Assembly: GCA_003224785.1 (NCBI GenBank)
Contig: QHZV01000228.1
Location: 1-6,128 of the forward strand
Direction of reading: 5' to 3'
DNA length: 6,128 nt
Source of the DNA: Acidobacteriota bacterium
GTDB lineage: Bacteria; Acidobacteriota; Terriglobia; Terriglobales; Acidobacteriaceae
Part shown: piece after piece, positions 1 through 6,128 of the stretch
Layout: each line of letters begins with the position of its first letter
How positions within the stretch are numbered: the stretch's first letter is position 1
Program-made: the position numbers and the translations under genes
The notes under the pieces: generated by a model
The model's database searches: none
Told to the model about the DNA's origin: nothing
What the model saw: the letters and a program-made list of their open reading frames with translations, nothing else

Positions 1-2
1 AG

Positions 3-1145
3 GCCACCGATTGGCGTCCACTGATTGCGCAACTCTCTGCCAAGATCGCAGCCGTTACCGGCCCCGGCGTGATCGCACTGGACATCACCAACCGTTCCTC
101 GGTCAGCGCACCGGATGTGGAAGCGATTCGCCGCGAGTTGACCAGTTCACTCGCGAGTTCTGGAGTCCGCGTCTGGCAACCTGAACAGGCGGCGGGTACA
201 GTCACAGTCACACTGTCCGAAAGCCTGCAAAATTACGTGTGGGTGGCGGAGGTCAGGCAGGGAGCAAACGAGCTATCCACACTGATGGTCTCCATCCCTC
301 GTCCAGAATCTGCTGTGGCGGCGCAAAACTTGCCACCACTGACGCTTCACGCCACGATGCTCGTCTCGCAAGCCGATCCGATTCTTGATGCGGCGGTGAT
401 CGAAGGAAGTCCTCGAAGAATGCTGGTGCTGGGCGCGGGTGCGATCACTCCATACGAATTTCGCGACAACCATTGGAATGCCGGCCAGCCGCTCGTCATC
501 AGCAATGACCGCCCTCTTCCGCGCGACCTTCGCGGCAGAATCGTGTTACGCAAGGACCACCTGTTCGACGCGTATCTACCCGGAGTGGTCTGCCACAGCA
601 CGAACGCCGCTCCGCTCGGAATCAACTGTGCGCATAGCGACGATCCCTGGCCGCTGCAAACCGACGAAACTACCCTGGCGGCGTTTTTCGCGCCGTCGCG
701 AAATTTTTTCACGGGTGCGTTGGTTCCCGGAATTGGCCAGCAGAAATCCGCGACGGCGTTCTATTCAGCTGCCGCTGTCCCGCGCGAAAAATATGCGTTG
801 TGGATTTTGGCCGGCGTGGACGGTCAATTGCATTTGCTGGATGGAATCAACCAGCAAACCCTGCCGAAGGTTCGCTGGGGCAGCGACATTGCGTCCATTC
901 GCACGCCGTGCCGCGCTGGTGGGCAGGTCTTAGCGACGTCGGCGGAGAACGACTCGGCGGACGCAATCCAAACGTTCGAATTTCCAGATCGCGAGCCGGT
1001 GACTGTGAGTCAGAAGGTCGATTTAAGCGGAAGTGTCACGGCGTTGTGGACCGCGCAGAACGGAGAGACCGCGATCGCAGTGGTCCACAATGCAGAGAAC
1101 GGCAACTATGAAGCGAACCTGCTCAATCTTGCTTGCGGCCAGTAG
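3..1145 (+). CDS. Unrecognised protein, 5'-truncated by window edge
   Basis: I do not recognise this protein. The frame is open from the first complete codon at 3 to the TAG at 1143-1145. A GTG at 69 could be taken as a start, but the codons before it already read as ordinary protein (DWRPLIAQLSAKIAAVTGPG) and run smoothly into ALDITNRSS, so the true start, and any signal peptide, probably lies left of the window. The first third looks like a small alpha/beta domain, with a strand, an amphipathic helix (VEAIRRELTSSLASSG) and strands ending in YVWVAEVRQG. The last third has short Gly/Asp-rich strand repeats such as WILAGVDGQLHLLDG and ETAIAVVHNAENG, which could be beta-propeller blades (weak inference). 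No membrane segment is evident in the visible part. Its 3' end overlaps the solute-binding protein gene, so the two are probably co-expressed, and an extracytoplasmic role is plausible but unproven. Confidence 0.8.
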   Translation, partial: ATDWRPLIAQLSAKIAAVTGPGVIALDITNRSSVSAPDVEAIRRELTSSLASSGVRVWQPEQAAGTVTVTLSESLQNYVWVAEVRQGANELSTLMVSIPRPESAVAAQNLPPLTLHATMLVSQADPILDAAVIEGSPRRMLVLGAGAITPYEFRDNHWNAGQPLVISNDRPLPRDLRGRIVLRKDHLFDAYLPGVVCHSTNAAPLGINCAHSDDPWPLQTDETTLAAFFAPSRNFFTGALVPGIGQQKSATAFYSAAAVPREKYALWILAGVDGQLHLLDGINQQTLPKVRWGSDIASIRTPCRAGGQVLATSAENDSADAIQTFEFPDREPVTVSQKVDLSGSVTALWTAQNGETAIAVVHNAENGNYEANLLNLACGQ

Positions 1146-2463
1146 CTTTCTGTGGACCGCCCCGGTTGTGGCGGAAGTGCGTCCACATTATGGCGGAACG
1201 CTGCGGGTTGCCGCGAAAGAAGCGCCTGGATCTCTCGATCCCGGAAGTCTTGCGGTTACCGGGCCAGCCGGTTTAACGCGCGTAGTTTTCGAAACCCTGC
1301 TAAAGCTCGACGACCATGGCTATCCGCAATCCGGTCTCGCTACCTCCTGGCAAGCCGAACCAGGGAACCAGCGCTGGCGCTTTCTTCTGCGCAACGGTGT
1401 CAGTTTTCACGATGGCGCAATTATCGATGCGAACGCGGTCGCAGCATCGCTTCGGGCGGGCAATCCGAATTGGAAGATCGTGCCGGACGGAAACACAGTC
1501 ACGATCGAGACCGATGCTGCCGCTCCCCAGCTTCCAGCCGAACTCGCGCTCGAGCGCAATGGCATTTTCCGGCGAGCAGGCAACAAAATGAGCGGCACCG
1601 GTCCATTTGTCATTGCGCAATGGGATCCGAGGCATTTGTCGCTGAAGGCCAACGATCAATACTGGGCGGGAAGGCCATTTCTGGATTCGATTGAGATTGA
1701 TTTTGGCAAAGACTATCGCGAACAACTGACGATGTTCGATCTGGGCAAAGCCGACGTCATCGAAATTGCGCCGGAGAACATTCACCGTTCGCTAGCGGAA
1801 GGGCGGACGGTCATTAATTCGGAAGCATCGAAACTGATGGCATTGGTCTTCGCCGAAGGCCCAAAATCGGAAGACGAGGCGCACGCGCGAACGGCGCTGG
1901 CGATGAGCATAGACACAACCGCAATCAACAATGTCGTTCTGCAAGGCGGCGGTGCGCCGACCGGAACCATGTTACCGAACTGGGAGACTGGATACGCGTT
2001 CACATTTCCGATCCACGGAGGCGCTGAAAATGTTCGTCAAGAACGGATTCAAGGGCGCCGTCCTCCCCCATTGACGCTTGGTTACGAGGCGTCCGATCCG
2101 ACTTTGCGCCTGATTGCTGAGCGGATTCTTCTGAACGCGCGTGACGTGGGAATTACATTGCAGCTTGCGAGCACCGGTGCGGTCGACCTCCATCTGCTGC
2201 GGACACCCTTGTCATCCTCCGAACCGCACGTTGCGATGTCGGAATTGGCGAAAGCTCTGCAGCTGCCCGAACCAAAATTCAGCAATTCTTCCGTAACGGC
2301 GCTTTATTCAGCAGAGACTTCTCTGCTGCACACGCAGCGCGTGATTCCTTTGATTCACCTGCGCAGCGCCATCGCTTTGCGTGCGAACGTGCACGATTTG
2401 ACCATGCTTCCCAGCGGCGAATGGCAACTCGCAAATATCTGGCTCTCGCCGGAAAAGCCATGA
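1108..2463 (+). CDS. ABC transporter substrate-binding protein, family 5 (DppA/OppA type)
   Basis: Predicted periplasmic solute-binding protein of 451 residues. Family 5 members bind peptides, nickel, sugars or related ligands; the ligand here cannot be read from sequence. I chose the ATG at 1108 because it opens directly on a signal peptide: MKRT, a hydrophobic stretch, and a likely signal peptidase I site after VVA at residue 22. There is no lipobox cysteine, so it is probably soluble rather than a lipoprotein. An in-frame ATG at 1090 is the main alternative. Family hallmarks are GGTLRVA near residues 29-35, the FETLL segment (61-65), the WRFLLRNGVSFHDG block (90-103), GTGPF (163-167) and NDQYWAGRPFLDSIEI (182-197). 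At 451 residues it is shorter than the usual 500-550, with a compact C-terminal lobe. It overlaps the upstream gene by 38 bases and meets the kinase gene in an ATGA overlap. No permease or ATPase gene is in the window, so a sensory role is possible. Confidence 0.9.
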   Translation: MKRTCSILLAASSFLWTAPVVAEVRPHYGGTLRVAAKEAPGSLDPGSLAVTGPAGLTRVVFETLLKLDDHGYPQSGLATSWQAEPGNQRWRFLLRNGVSFHDGAIIDANAVAASLRAGNPNWKIVPDGNTVTIETDAAAPQLPAELALERNGIFRRAGNKMSGTGPFVIAQWDPRHLSLKANDQYWAGRPFLDSIEIDFGKDYREQLTMFDLGKADVIEIAPENIHRSLAEGRTVINSEASKLMALVFAEGPKSEDEAHARTALAMSIDTTAINNVVLQGGGAPTGTMLPNWETGYAFTFPIHGGAENVRQERIQGRRPPPLTLGYEASDPTLRLIAERILLNARDVGITLQLASTGAVDLHLLRTPLSSSEPHVAMSELAKALQLPEPKFSNSSVTALYSAETSLLHTQRVIPLIHLRSAIALRANVHDLTMLPSGEWQLANIWLSPEKP

Positions 2464-4295
2464 GGTTCCGCCGCAGGCTCCTTCTGCTCTTTGCGCTCAC
2501 GGTAGTTGTGTCCGTCGCTGCCGTCGCGCTGATCGTTTCTGCAATGGCGCGGCGGGCGTTCGATCGCGCGAACGACGAGCGCACGGCGGCGCTGGTTGCG
2601 CAGTTCCGGCGTGAATTTAATCGCCGTGGAGATGAGGTTGCCCGCAGAATTCAGGCAACTGCCGTTGCCCCAGAGACAAGTAGAATCGCGGTCGCCGCCG
2701 CGAAGCCGATTCCTGATTACAGCGTGTTTCTCGACGACGCACAGGTCCTTGCCGAAGCCCAGCGCCTCGACTTCCTCGAGTTCGCCGACGATCGCGGCAC
2801 CATCATCTCCTCGGCGCAATGGCCGGCGAAGTTCGGCTACAAGGAGCCGCTGGCGCGCGCGAATGTGCCGACAACTGCATTCTTGAAAGAAGAAGAGACT
2901 CCCGAAGGCTCGGCGCTCGGTTTGTTCTTTGTTCGAACTATGCCGGATGCAGATCACGTCTTGTACATCATTGGCGGAATCCGTTTGGATCGAAGTTTCC
3001 TGGAGAGCCTCGATCTTCCGACCGGGATGCGCGTGATGCTTTACGAGAACCTGAACTCCGGCAGCGAAAAGTTTGCTCCCGAGCATTTGATCAGCGCGTC
3101 CGGTTCCGCTGAGGACGCCCTGGCACTCGCGCCTTTGATTCGGGAAGTACAGTTCAGAGAAAAGGATGCGACTGCAATAATCACTGCTGCGAACGCCGCG
3201 GACGAGGAAACCGTAAATGCAATACCTCTCACGGGAGAAAACAAACAGCTCCTCGGCATTTTGTTGGTGGGAAGTTCGCGGCGGCCTTATGCCGAACTGC
3301 GCAACCAGATTCGTTCAGCAGCATTGCTTGCAGCCGGGACCGGATTGTTGTTGGCAGTGTTACTCAGCAGTTGGGCGGCGGCCCGGGTCACGCGTCCAGT
3401 TGAGCGCCTGGCCCACGCCGCCCATGAAGTTGCAGAAGGGAACTGGAACACGCGAGTGGAAACCAGTTCGTCCGACGAAATCGGCGAACTTGCCGACGCT
3501 TTCAATCGCATGACCCATGAACTGCTCGATCAACAGGAACGGCTGGTGCAATCCGAGCGCGTTGCGGCATGGCGAGAACTGGCCCGGCGCTTAGCCCACG
3601 AATTGAAGAACCCGCTCTTTCCACTGCAACTCACGGTAGAAAATCTTCTCCGCGCGCGCGAGCAAGGGCAGCAGCAGTTCGATGAAACCTTCCGAGAAAG
3701 CGCGACTACCTTGCTGACAGAAATCTCGCACTTGAAAAATATCATTGGCCGATTCAGCGAGTTTTCGAAAATGCCGCAGCCGAATTTTCAGAGCGTTGAT
3801 TTAAACGAGCTGTTAAAAGAGGTAGTCAAACTACACCAAGCCCAGTTTGTCGGCGCAAAGATTAAGGTGCACTTCCAACGCCCCCGATTGTTGGGTGATC
3901 CGGCATCGGATGTCCGCAATGCGAAAACCCGAGTTGCGGCTGACCCGGATTTATTACATCGCGCACTCTCGAATCTAATTCTTAACGCCATTGATGCCAT
4001 GCCCACGGGCGGCACACTGACCCTGAGCACTAGCGTGGAACAGCATTCCGCCCGCATAGCAGTGTCCGACACCGGGAAGGGTATGGCGCCTGAGGAGTGC
4101 GAGCGGCTGTTCACTCCTTATTACCCGAGCAAGCTGGGCGGCACTGGGCTTGGACTGGCAATTGTTCAGTCCATTGTGAGCGACCATGGCGGGCGGATCA
4201 GCCTCACTAGCGAACCGGGCAAAGGAACAACGTTTATCATCGAGCTGCCGGCGAACTTGGATAAGCTGCCAGCGGCGCAGGGGACTCACGTTTAG
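2460..4295 (+). CDS. NtrY-like membrane sensor histidine kinase
   Basis: Inner-membrane sensor kinase of 611 residues that should autophosphorylate on His and pass phosphate to the neighbouring response regulator. I start it at ATG 2460, which overlaps the stop of the binding-protein gene (ATGA) and has GGAA five bases upstream; an in-frame ATG at 2421 would add 13 residues ahead of the basic membrane-anchor start. Order: transmembrane segment about 7-29; an extracytoplasmic domain about 30-285 with Cache-like features (LEFADDRGTIISSAQWPAKFG, then YIIGGIRLDRSFL); transmembrane segment about 286-309; HAMP about 304-361 (RVTRPVERLAHAAHEVAEGNW, DEIGELADAFNRM); and HisKA with phospho-acceptor His380 in RRLAHELKNPLFPLQLTVENL, close to the NtrY H-box. 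The HATPase domain has an N box around Asn509 (NLILNAIDAMPTGG), a G1 box at 537-541 (DTGKG), an F box (FTPYYPSK) and a G2 box at 560-566 (GGTGLGL). All catalytic motifs are intact. The extracytoplasmic domain assignment is the least certain part. Confidence 0.93.
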   Translation: MRFRRRLLLLFALTVVVSVAAVALIVSAMARRAFDRANDERTAALVAQFRREFNRRGDEVARRIQATAVAPETSRIAVAAAKPIPDYSVFLDDAQVLAEAQRLDFLEFADDRGTIISSAQWPAKFGYKEPLARANVPTTAFLKEEETPEGSALGLFFVRTMPDADHVLYIIGGIRLDRSFLESLDLPTGMRVMLYENLNSGSEKFAPEHLISASGSAEDALALAPLIREVQFREKDATAIITAANAADEETVNAIPLTGENKQLLGILLVGSSRRPYAELRNQIRSAALLAAGTGLLLAVLLSSWAAARVTRPVERLAHAAHEVAEGNWNTRVETSSSDEIGELADAFNRMTHELLDQQERLVQSERVAAWRELARRLAHELKNPLFPLQLTVENLLRAREQGQQQFDETFRESATTLLTEISHLKNIIGRFSEFSKMPQPNFQSVDLNELLKEVVKLHQAQFVGAKIKVHFQRPRLLGDPASDVRNAKTRVAADPDLLHRALSNLILNAIDAMPTGGTLTLSTSVEQHSARIAVSDTGKGMAPEECERLFTPYYPSKLGGTGLGLAIVQSIVSDHGGRISLTSEPGKGTTFIIELPANLDKLPAAQGTHV

Positions 4296-4325
4296 AATGC
4301 GCAGTGTCTAAAGCTCGAATTTCGC

Positions 4326-4330
4326 GGAGA
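4326..4330 (+). promoter_or_regulatory. Shine-Dalgarno (GGAGA) fixing a TTG start
   Basis: GGAGA lies eight bases before the TTG at 4339. The frame has a TAA at 4309-4311 and no ATG or GTG between that stop and 4339, so this well-placed site supports TTG as the start of the response regulator gene. The sequence AAAAAAGG between the site and the start codon is purine-rich. Confidence 0.7.
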
Positions 4331-4338
4331 AAAAAGGT

Positions 4339-4872
4339 TTGCCAGCGAAAGCCAATCTGTTGATTGTGGACGATGAAGCCAGCACTCTGGCCTCGCTGTC
4401 GCGTGCATTCCGGTTGGCTGGGCACGAAGCAACGGTCTGCGACAACGTGGCCAAAGCGATAGAGCTGGCCAAGTCCGATGATTTCGACATGATCTTCTCC
4501 GACGTCGTCATGCCGGGCAAAGATGGGCTCACGTTTCTCGAAGAATTGCGATCCCTTGGCGTGACCACACCCGTGGTCATGATGTCGGGGCAGGCGCACA
4601 TTGAAATGGCGGTACGCGCCACCAAGCTTGGTGCTCTGGACTTCCTCGAAAAACCGATCTCCACCGACAAGCTTCTGCTCACGGTCGAAAACACTCTCAA
4701 TGTGCAGCGGCTTGAAACGGAGAATCGCAACCTCCGCCAGCGGCTCGGAAAGCACGAAATCGTGTGGACCGGCGACGCCATGAAGAAAGTAATGGCGCAG
4801 GTGGACCGCGTTGCTCCGACTGAGACTCGCGTGTGCATTCTCGGCCAGAACGGCGCCCCTTCATCGCTTTGA
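4339..4872 (+). CDS. N-terminal fragment of a broken NtrC/NtrX-family response regulator (receiver domain and start of AAA+)
   Basis: This fragment of 177 residues carries a complete receiver domain: acidic pair Asp11/Asp12 (LLIVDDE), phospho-acceptor Asp55 ([13 protein letters not shown]), Ser83 in VVMMSG and Lys105 in FLEKPI. A charged helical linker follows (about 115-140, [14 protein letters not shown]). The AAA+ domain then begins ([28 protein letters not shown]). GQNG, residues 169-172, is the first half of the Walker A loop GxxGxGK, but the GK half is absent. The frame runs into an unrelated tail (APSSL) and stops at TGA. The rest of the protein continues in another frame from about 4857. 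It starts at TTG with a good GGAGA site, 43 bases after the kinase gene, and is its obvious cognate partner. The receiver could still accept phosphate, but this fragment alone has no output domain. Confidence 0.85.
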   Translation: MPAKANLLIVDDEASTLASLSRAFRLAGHEATVCDNVAKAIELAKSDDFDMIFSDVVMPGKDGLTFLEELRSLGVTTPVVMMSGQAHIEMAVRATKLGALDFLEKPISTDKLLLTVENTLNVQRLETENRNLRQRLGKHEIVWTGDAMKKVMAQVDRVAPTETRVCILGQNGAPSSL

Positions 4873-5675
4873 ATTGCGCCGCGGTCCCAGCCGAACTGAT
4901 CGAGTCCGAATTATTCGGACACGAAAAAGGATCATTCACGGGCGCGGCCGCACGCCATGTCGGCAAATTCGAGCAAGCGGAGCGAGGCACGCTATTTCTT
5001 GACGAGATCGGCGACATGCCACAGCCTATGCAGGCCAAGCTCCTTCGCGTTCTCGAGGAGGGGGAAGTTGAGCGCATAGGCGCGGCCAAACCGATTCAGG
5101 TTGACGTTCGCGTGATCGTCGCTACTCACCGCAACCTGGAAGCATTGGTGCGAGACGGAAAATTCCGTCAAGATCTTTTTCACCGCGTCTATGTTTTTCC
5201 GCTCGCACTTCCGCCGTTGCGGGAGCGCCGCGAAGATATTCCCGCCCTGGTTGAGCATCTTGCCGCACAGGTATGCTCGCAAAATAATTGGAAACCGGTC
5301 ACGTTCACTCCGGAAGCAATTCAGCTCCTGCAGCAGAATGCATGGCCGGGGAACATTCGGGAACTGCGCAATGCCGTGGAGCGCCTGATGCTACTCGCGA
5401 CGTCGAATGAAATTGACGAGCGGACGGTCCGTTCAGTATTTGCGCCAAGCACAGAGGCCTCGGATGGCAACTGTGGAAGCGGAAACTTGGCGAGCCGGGT
5501 TGAGAATTTCGAACGGGAAGTGATCTTGTCAGAACTAAAACGCGCCGGGTTCCACATGACGAACGCAGCGAAAGCCCTGGGCCTCGAGCGCAGCCATCTG
5601 TATAAAAAAGCCGAGCAATTGGGAATTGATATCAGGAGCAGAGACGCGAGGAAGAGGGCTAGTTTGGACGCTTAG
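4833..5675 (+). CDS. C-terminal fragment of the same sigma-54-dependent response regulator (AAA+ remainder and Fis-type HTH)
   Basis: From about residue 9 ([21 protein letters not shown]) this frame encodes the rest of a bacterial enhancer-binding protein. It contains the sigma-54 contact loop GSFTGA (33-38, the GAFTGA motif), Walker B LFLDE (54-58), the sensor I region [10 protein letters not shown], the arginine-finger region FRQDLFHRV (111-119), [11 protein letters not shown] (126-135), the sensor II block [15 protein letters not shown] (171-185) and a C-terminal Fis-type helix-turn-helix (about 225-266, [14 protein letters not shown] to [11 protein letters not shown]). The first eight residues (MHSRPERR) come from a GTG at 4833 inside the upstream fragment and are probably not a real start. 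Walker A GK is missing, so a protein made from here should not hydrolyse ATP or activate sigma-54, although it may still bind DNA. Apart from the junction there are no stops or shifts, so decay is minimal. Confidence 0.85.
   Translation: MHSRPERRPFIALNCAAVPAELIESELFGHEKGSFTGAAARHVGKFEQAERGTLFLDEIGDMPQPMQAKLLRVLEEGEVERIGAAKPIQVDVRVIVATHRNLEALVRDGKFRQDLFHRVYVFPLALPPLRERREDIPALVEHLAAQVCSQNNWKPVTFTPEAIQLLQQNAWPGNIRELRNAVERLMLLATSNEIDERTVRSVFAPSTEASDGNCGSGNLASRVENFEREVILSELKRAGFHMTNAAKALGLERSHLYKKAEQLGIDIRSRDARKRASLDA
4852..4859 (+). other. Deletion/frameshift junction in the P-loop
   Basis: GGC (4852-4854) is the last codon of GQNG in the first frame, and CCC (4857-4859) is the Pro of PFIALNCA in the second. 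Between them lies only GC. The junction forms the palindromic hexamer GGCGCC. Expected family content here is the rest of Walker A (GTGKE), the following helix (LVARAIH-like) and a short basic loop. Confidence 0.75.
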
Positions 5676-5695
5676 CTCGGCATGTAAATGCTGAG
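5676..5695. terminator. Small hairpin in the convergent gap, possible bidirectional terminator
   Basis: CTCGGCAT (5676-5683) and ATGCTGAG (5688-5695) form an eight-pair stem, with one G-T pair, around a GTAA loop. It begins immediately after the response regulator stop and lies between two convergent genes, where a terminator would be expected. No T-run follows on either strand, so it is not a canonical intrinsic terminator. Confidence 0.35.
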
Positions 5696-5709
5696 TGGCT
5701 GACTGCTTC

Positions 5710-6114
5710 CTACCAGGCTCTGAAATTTTCCATCTGTTCGCGCTCGCGGCCGCGTTGCTCAGTTTGTTTGCGAGTCTTTGCGAGTCGCGACTGAATCGCC
5801 GATTGCAAGCGCGTGCGGTCATCTTCGTGCAGCGTGAGGAAGCGAAACGGTTGTCGCTCCCACGACACCGGGGTCAGCATCTGGGCATCGCCCAGCACCG
5901 TGCCGCCCTGAATCAGAAACATCAGTTTGCCGACGACCCCAGGTTGCAACGGCTGTGACAAACAGAGCAATCCGCCCGTGGTCGAAATCACTTGCAGTTG
6001 CCCGGACGAACGCTTCCCATCTGCGAATCGCAATACGACAGGAGTGCTCTCTTCGAAGCGGACGCGCTCCGCCCGCCGACCTGAAGGTTGTGATTGTTGA
6101 GGCAGATACGGCAT
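5710..6114 (-). CDS. PilZ-domain protein
   Basis: A protein of 134 residues consisting of one PilZ-like domain. PilZ domains typically bind cyclic di-GMP and relay it to motility, polysaccharide or regulatory targets. The N-terminal RxxxR motif is present (Arg13 to Arg17, RRAERVRF). The second motif, normally D/N-x-S-x-x-G, reads VISTTG (42-47): Ser and Gly are kept but the acidic or amide residue is Val, so binding may be altered. Beta-barrel-like strands follow (GKLMFLIQGG, LGDAQMLTPVSW, FRFLTLHEDD), then a helix. The tail after about residue 108 is highly charged (KTRKQTEQRGREREQMEN) and includes a tandem 10-base duplication. The ATG at 6112-6114 gives a usual short lead-in, but the frame stays open to the right edge, so a start outside the window cannot be excluded. 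It is convergent with the two-component operon and not obviously linked to it. Confidence 0.8.
   Translation of the reverse strand: MPYLPQQSQPSGRRAERVRFEESTPVVLRFADGKRSSGQLQVISTTGGLLCLSQPLQPGVVGKLMFLIQGGTVLGDAQMLTPVSWERQPFRFLTLHEDDRTRLQSAIQSRLAKTRKQTEQRGREREQMENFRAW
5767..5786. repeat. Perfect tandem duplication of a 10-mer
   Basis: TTTGCGAGTC occurs twice back to back (5767-5776 and 5777-5786) inside the PilZ gene. The unit is not a multiple of three, so gain or loss of one copy would change the reading frame of the C-terminal tail downstream of it on the minus strand. Confidence 0.85.
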
Positions 6115-6128
6115 AAGCTCAACGAGAG

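Larger units (their letters stand above)
4339..5675 (+). pseudogene. Whole response regulator locus, disrupted by a deletion and frameshift in Walker A
   Basis: The two fragments above together make one NtrC/NtrX-family regulator in the order receiver, AAA+, Fis HTH. Joining 172 residues from the first frame, about 19-20 missing residues and 272 from the second gives roughly 463 residues, the normal length for this family. Only two bases (4855-4856) separate the GQNG codons from the PFIALN codons, where family members have about 57-60, so about 55-58 bases are missing and the frame is shifted. I annotate it as a pseudogene on the sequence as given. A sequencing or assembly error is an equally plausible cause and would restore an intact gene. 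Confidence 0.75.

Noticed and set aside
1033..1107. Upstream starts for the solute-binding protein (1033, 1090)
   Set aside because: They add a basic, non-hydrophobic extension ahead of a clear signal peptide. The 1033 start is also far inside the previous gene.
2421..2459. ATG at 2421 as the start of the histidine kinase
   Set aside because: ATG 2460 overlaps the previous stop as ATGA, has GGAA at suitable spacing, and gives a normal basic start before the first membrane segment.
3120..3140. TGGCAC resembling the -24 element of a sigma-54 promoter
   Set aside because: No properly spaced GC/TTGC -12 element follows, and it lies within the kinase coding sequence.
4308..4838. Long minus-strand open frames opposite the kinase and response regulator (for example 2355-3086 and 4308-4838)
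   Set aside because: They lie wholly opposite strongly supported coding sequence, show no recognisable domain, and are expected shadows in GC-rich DNA.
4833..4856. GTG at 4833 as a true start for an independent AAA+ protein
   Set aside because: It lies inside the upstream fragment, its first eight residues match nothing in the family, and the resulting protein would lack Walker A. It is best read as the remainder of one broken gene.
5783..5792. Perfect palindrome AGTCGCGACT
   Set aside because: A single 10-base palindrome inside the PilZ coding region with no second copy nearby; chance is sufficient.

Overview
The window looks like chromosomal DNA from a moderately GC-rich bacterium. It is densely packed, with overlapping genes and no mobile elements, RNA genes or CRISPR repeats. 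The gene types suggest Acidobacteriota (Terriglobia-like): an NtrY/NtrX-style two-component pair, a family 5 solute-binding protein and a short single-domain PilZ protein. This assignment is an inference from protein style and could not be tested here.

Layout. Positions 3-5675 read as one plus-strand operon. It starts with the 3' part of an unrecognised gene that enters from beyond the left edge (3-1145). A periplasmic family 5 (DppA/OppA-type) solute-binding protein follows (1108-2463), its start buried 38 bases inside the previous gene. Next is a membrane-bound NtrY-like sensor histidine kinase (2460-4295), whose ATG overlaps the preceding TGA as ATGA. After a 43-base gap comes an NtrC/NtrX-family sigma-54-dependent response regulator (4339-5675). 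A 34-base convergent gap containing a small hairpin separates this operon from a minus-strand PilZ-domain gene (5710-6114).

How the genes fit together. The order suggests a sensory operon. The solute-binding protein, and perhaps the unknown protein, would act outside the inner membrane. The kinase would span the membrane with a large extracytoplasmic domain. The response regulator would drive sigma-54 promoters. No ABC permease or ATPase is present, so the binding protein may serve signalling, or may work with a transporter encoded elsewhere.

Main anomaly. The response regulator is broken. The receiver domain and the start of the AAA+ domain read in one frame up to the first four residues of the Walker A loop (GQNG). 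The sequence then jumps straight to the segment that normally lies about 20 residues further on (PFIALNCA), in a different frame. A stretch of about 55-58 bases, encoding the P-loop GK and the following helix, appears to be missing. Both halves are otherwise well preserved, so this is either a very recent deletion or a sequence/assembly error.
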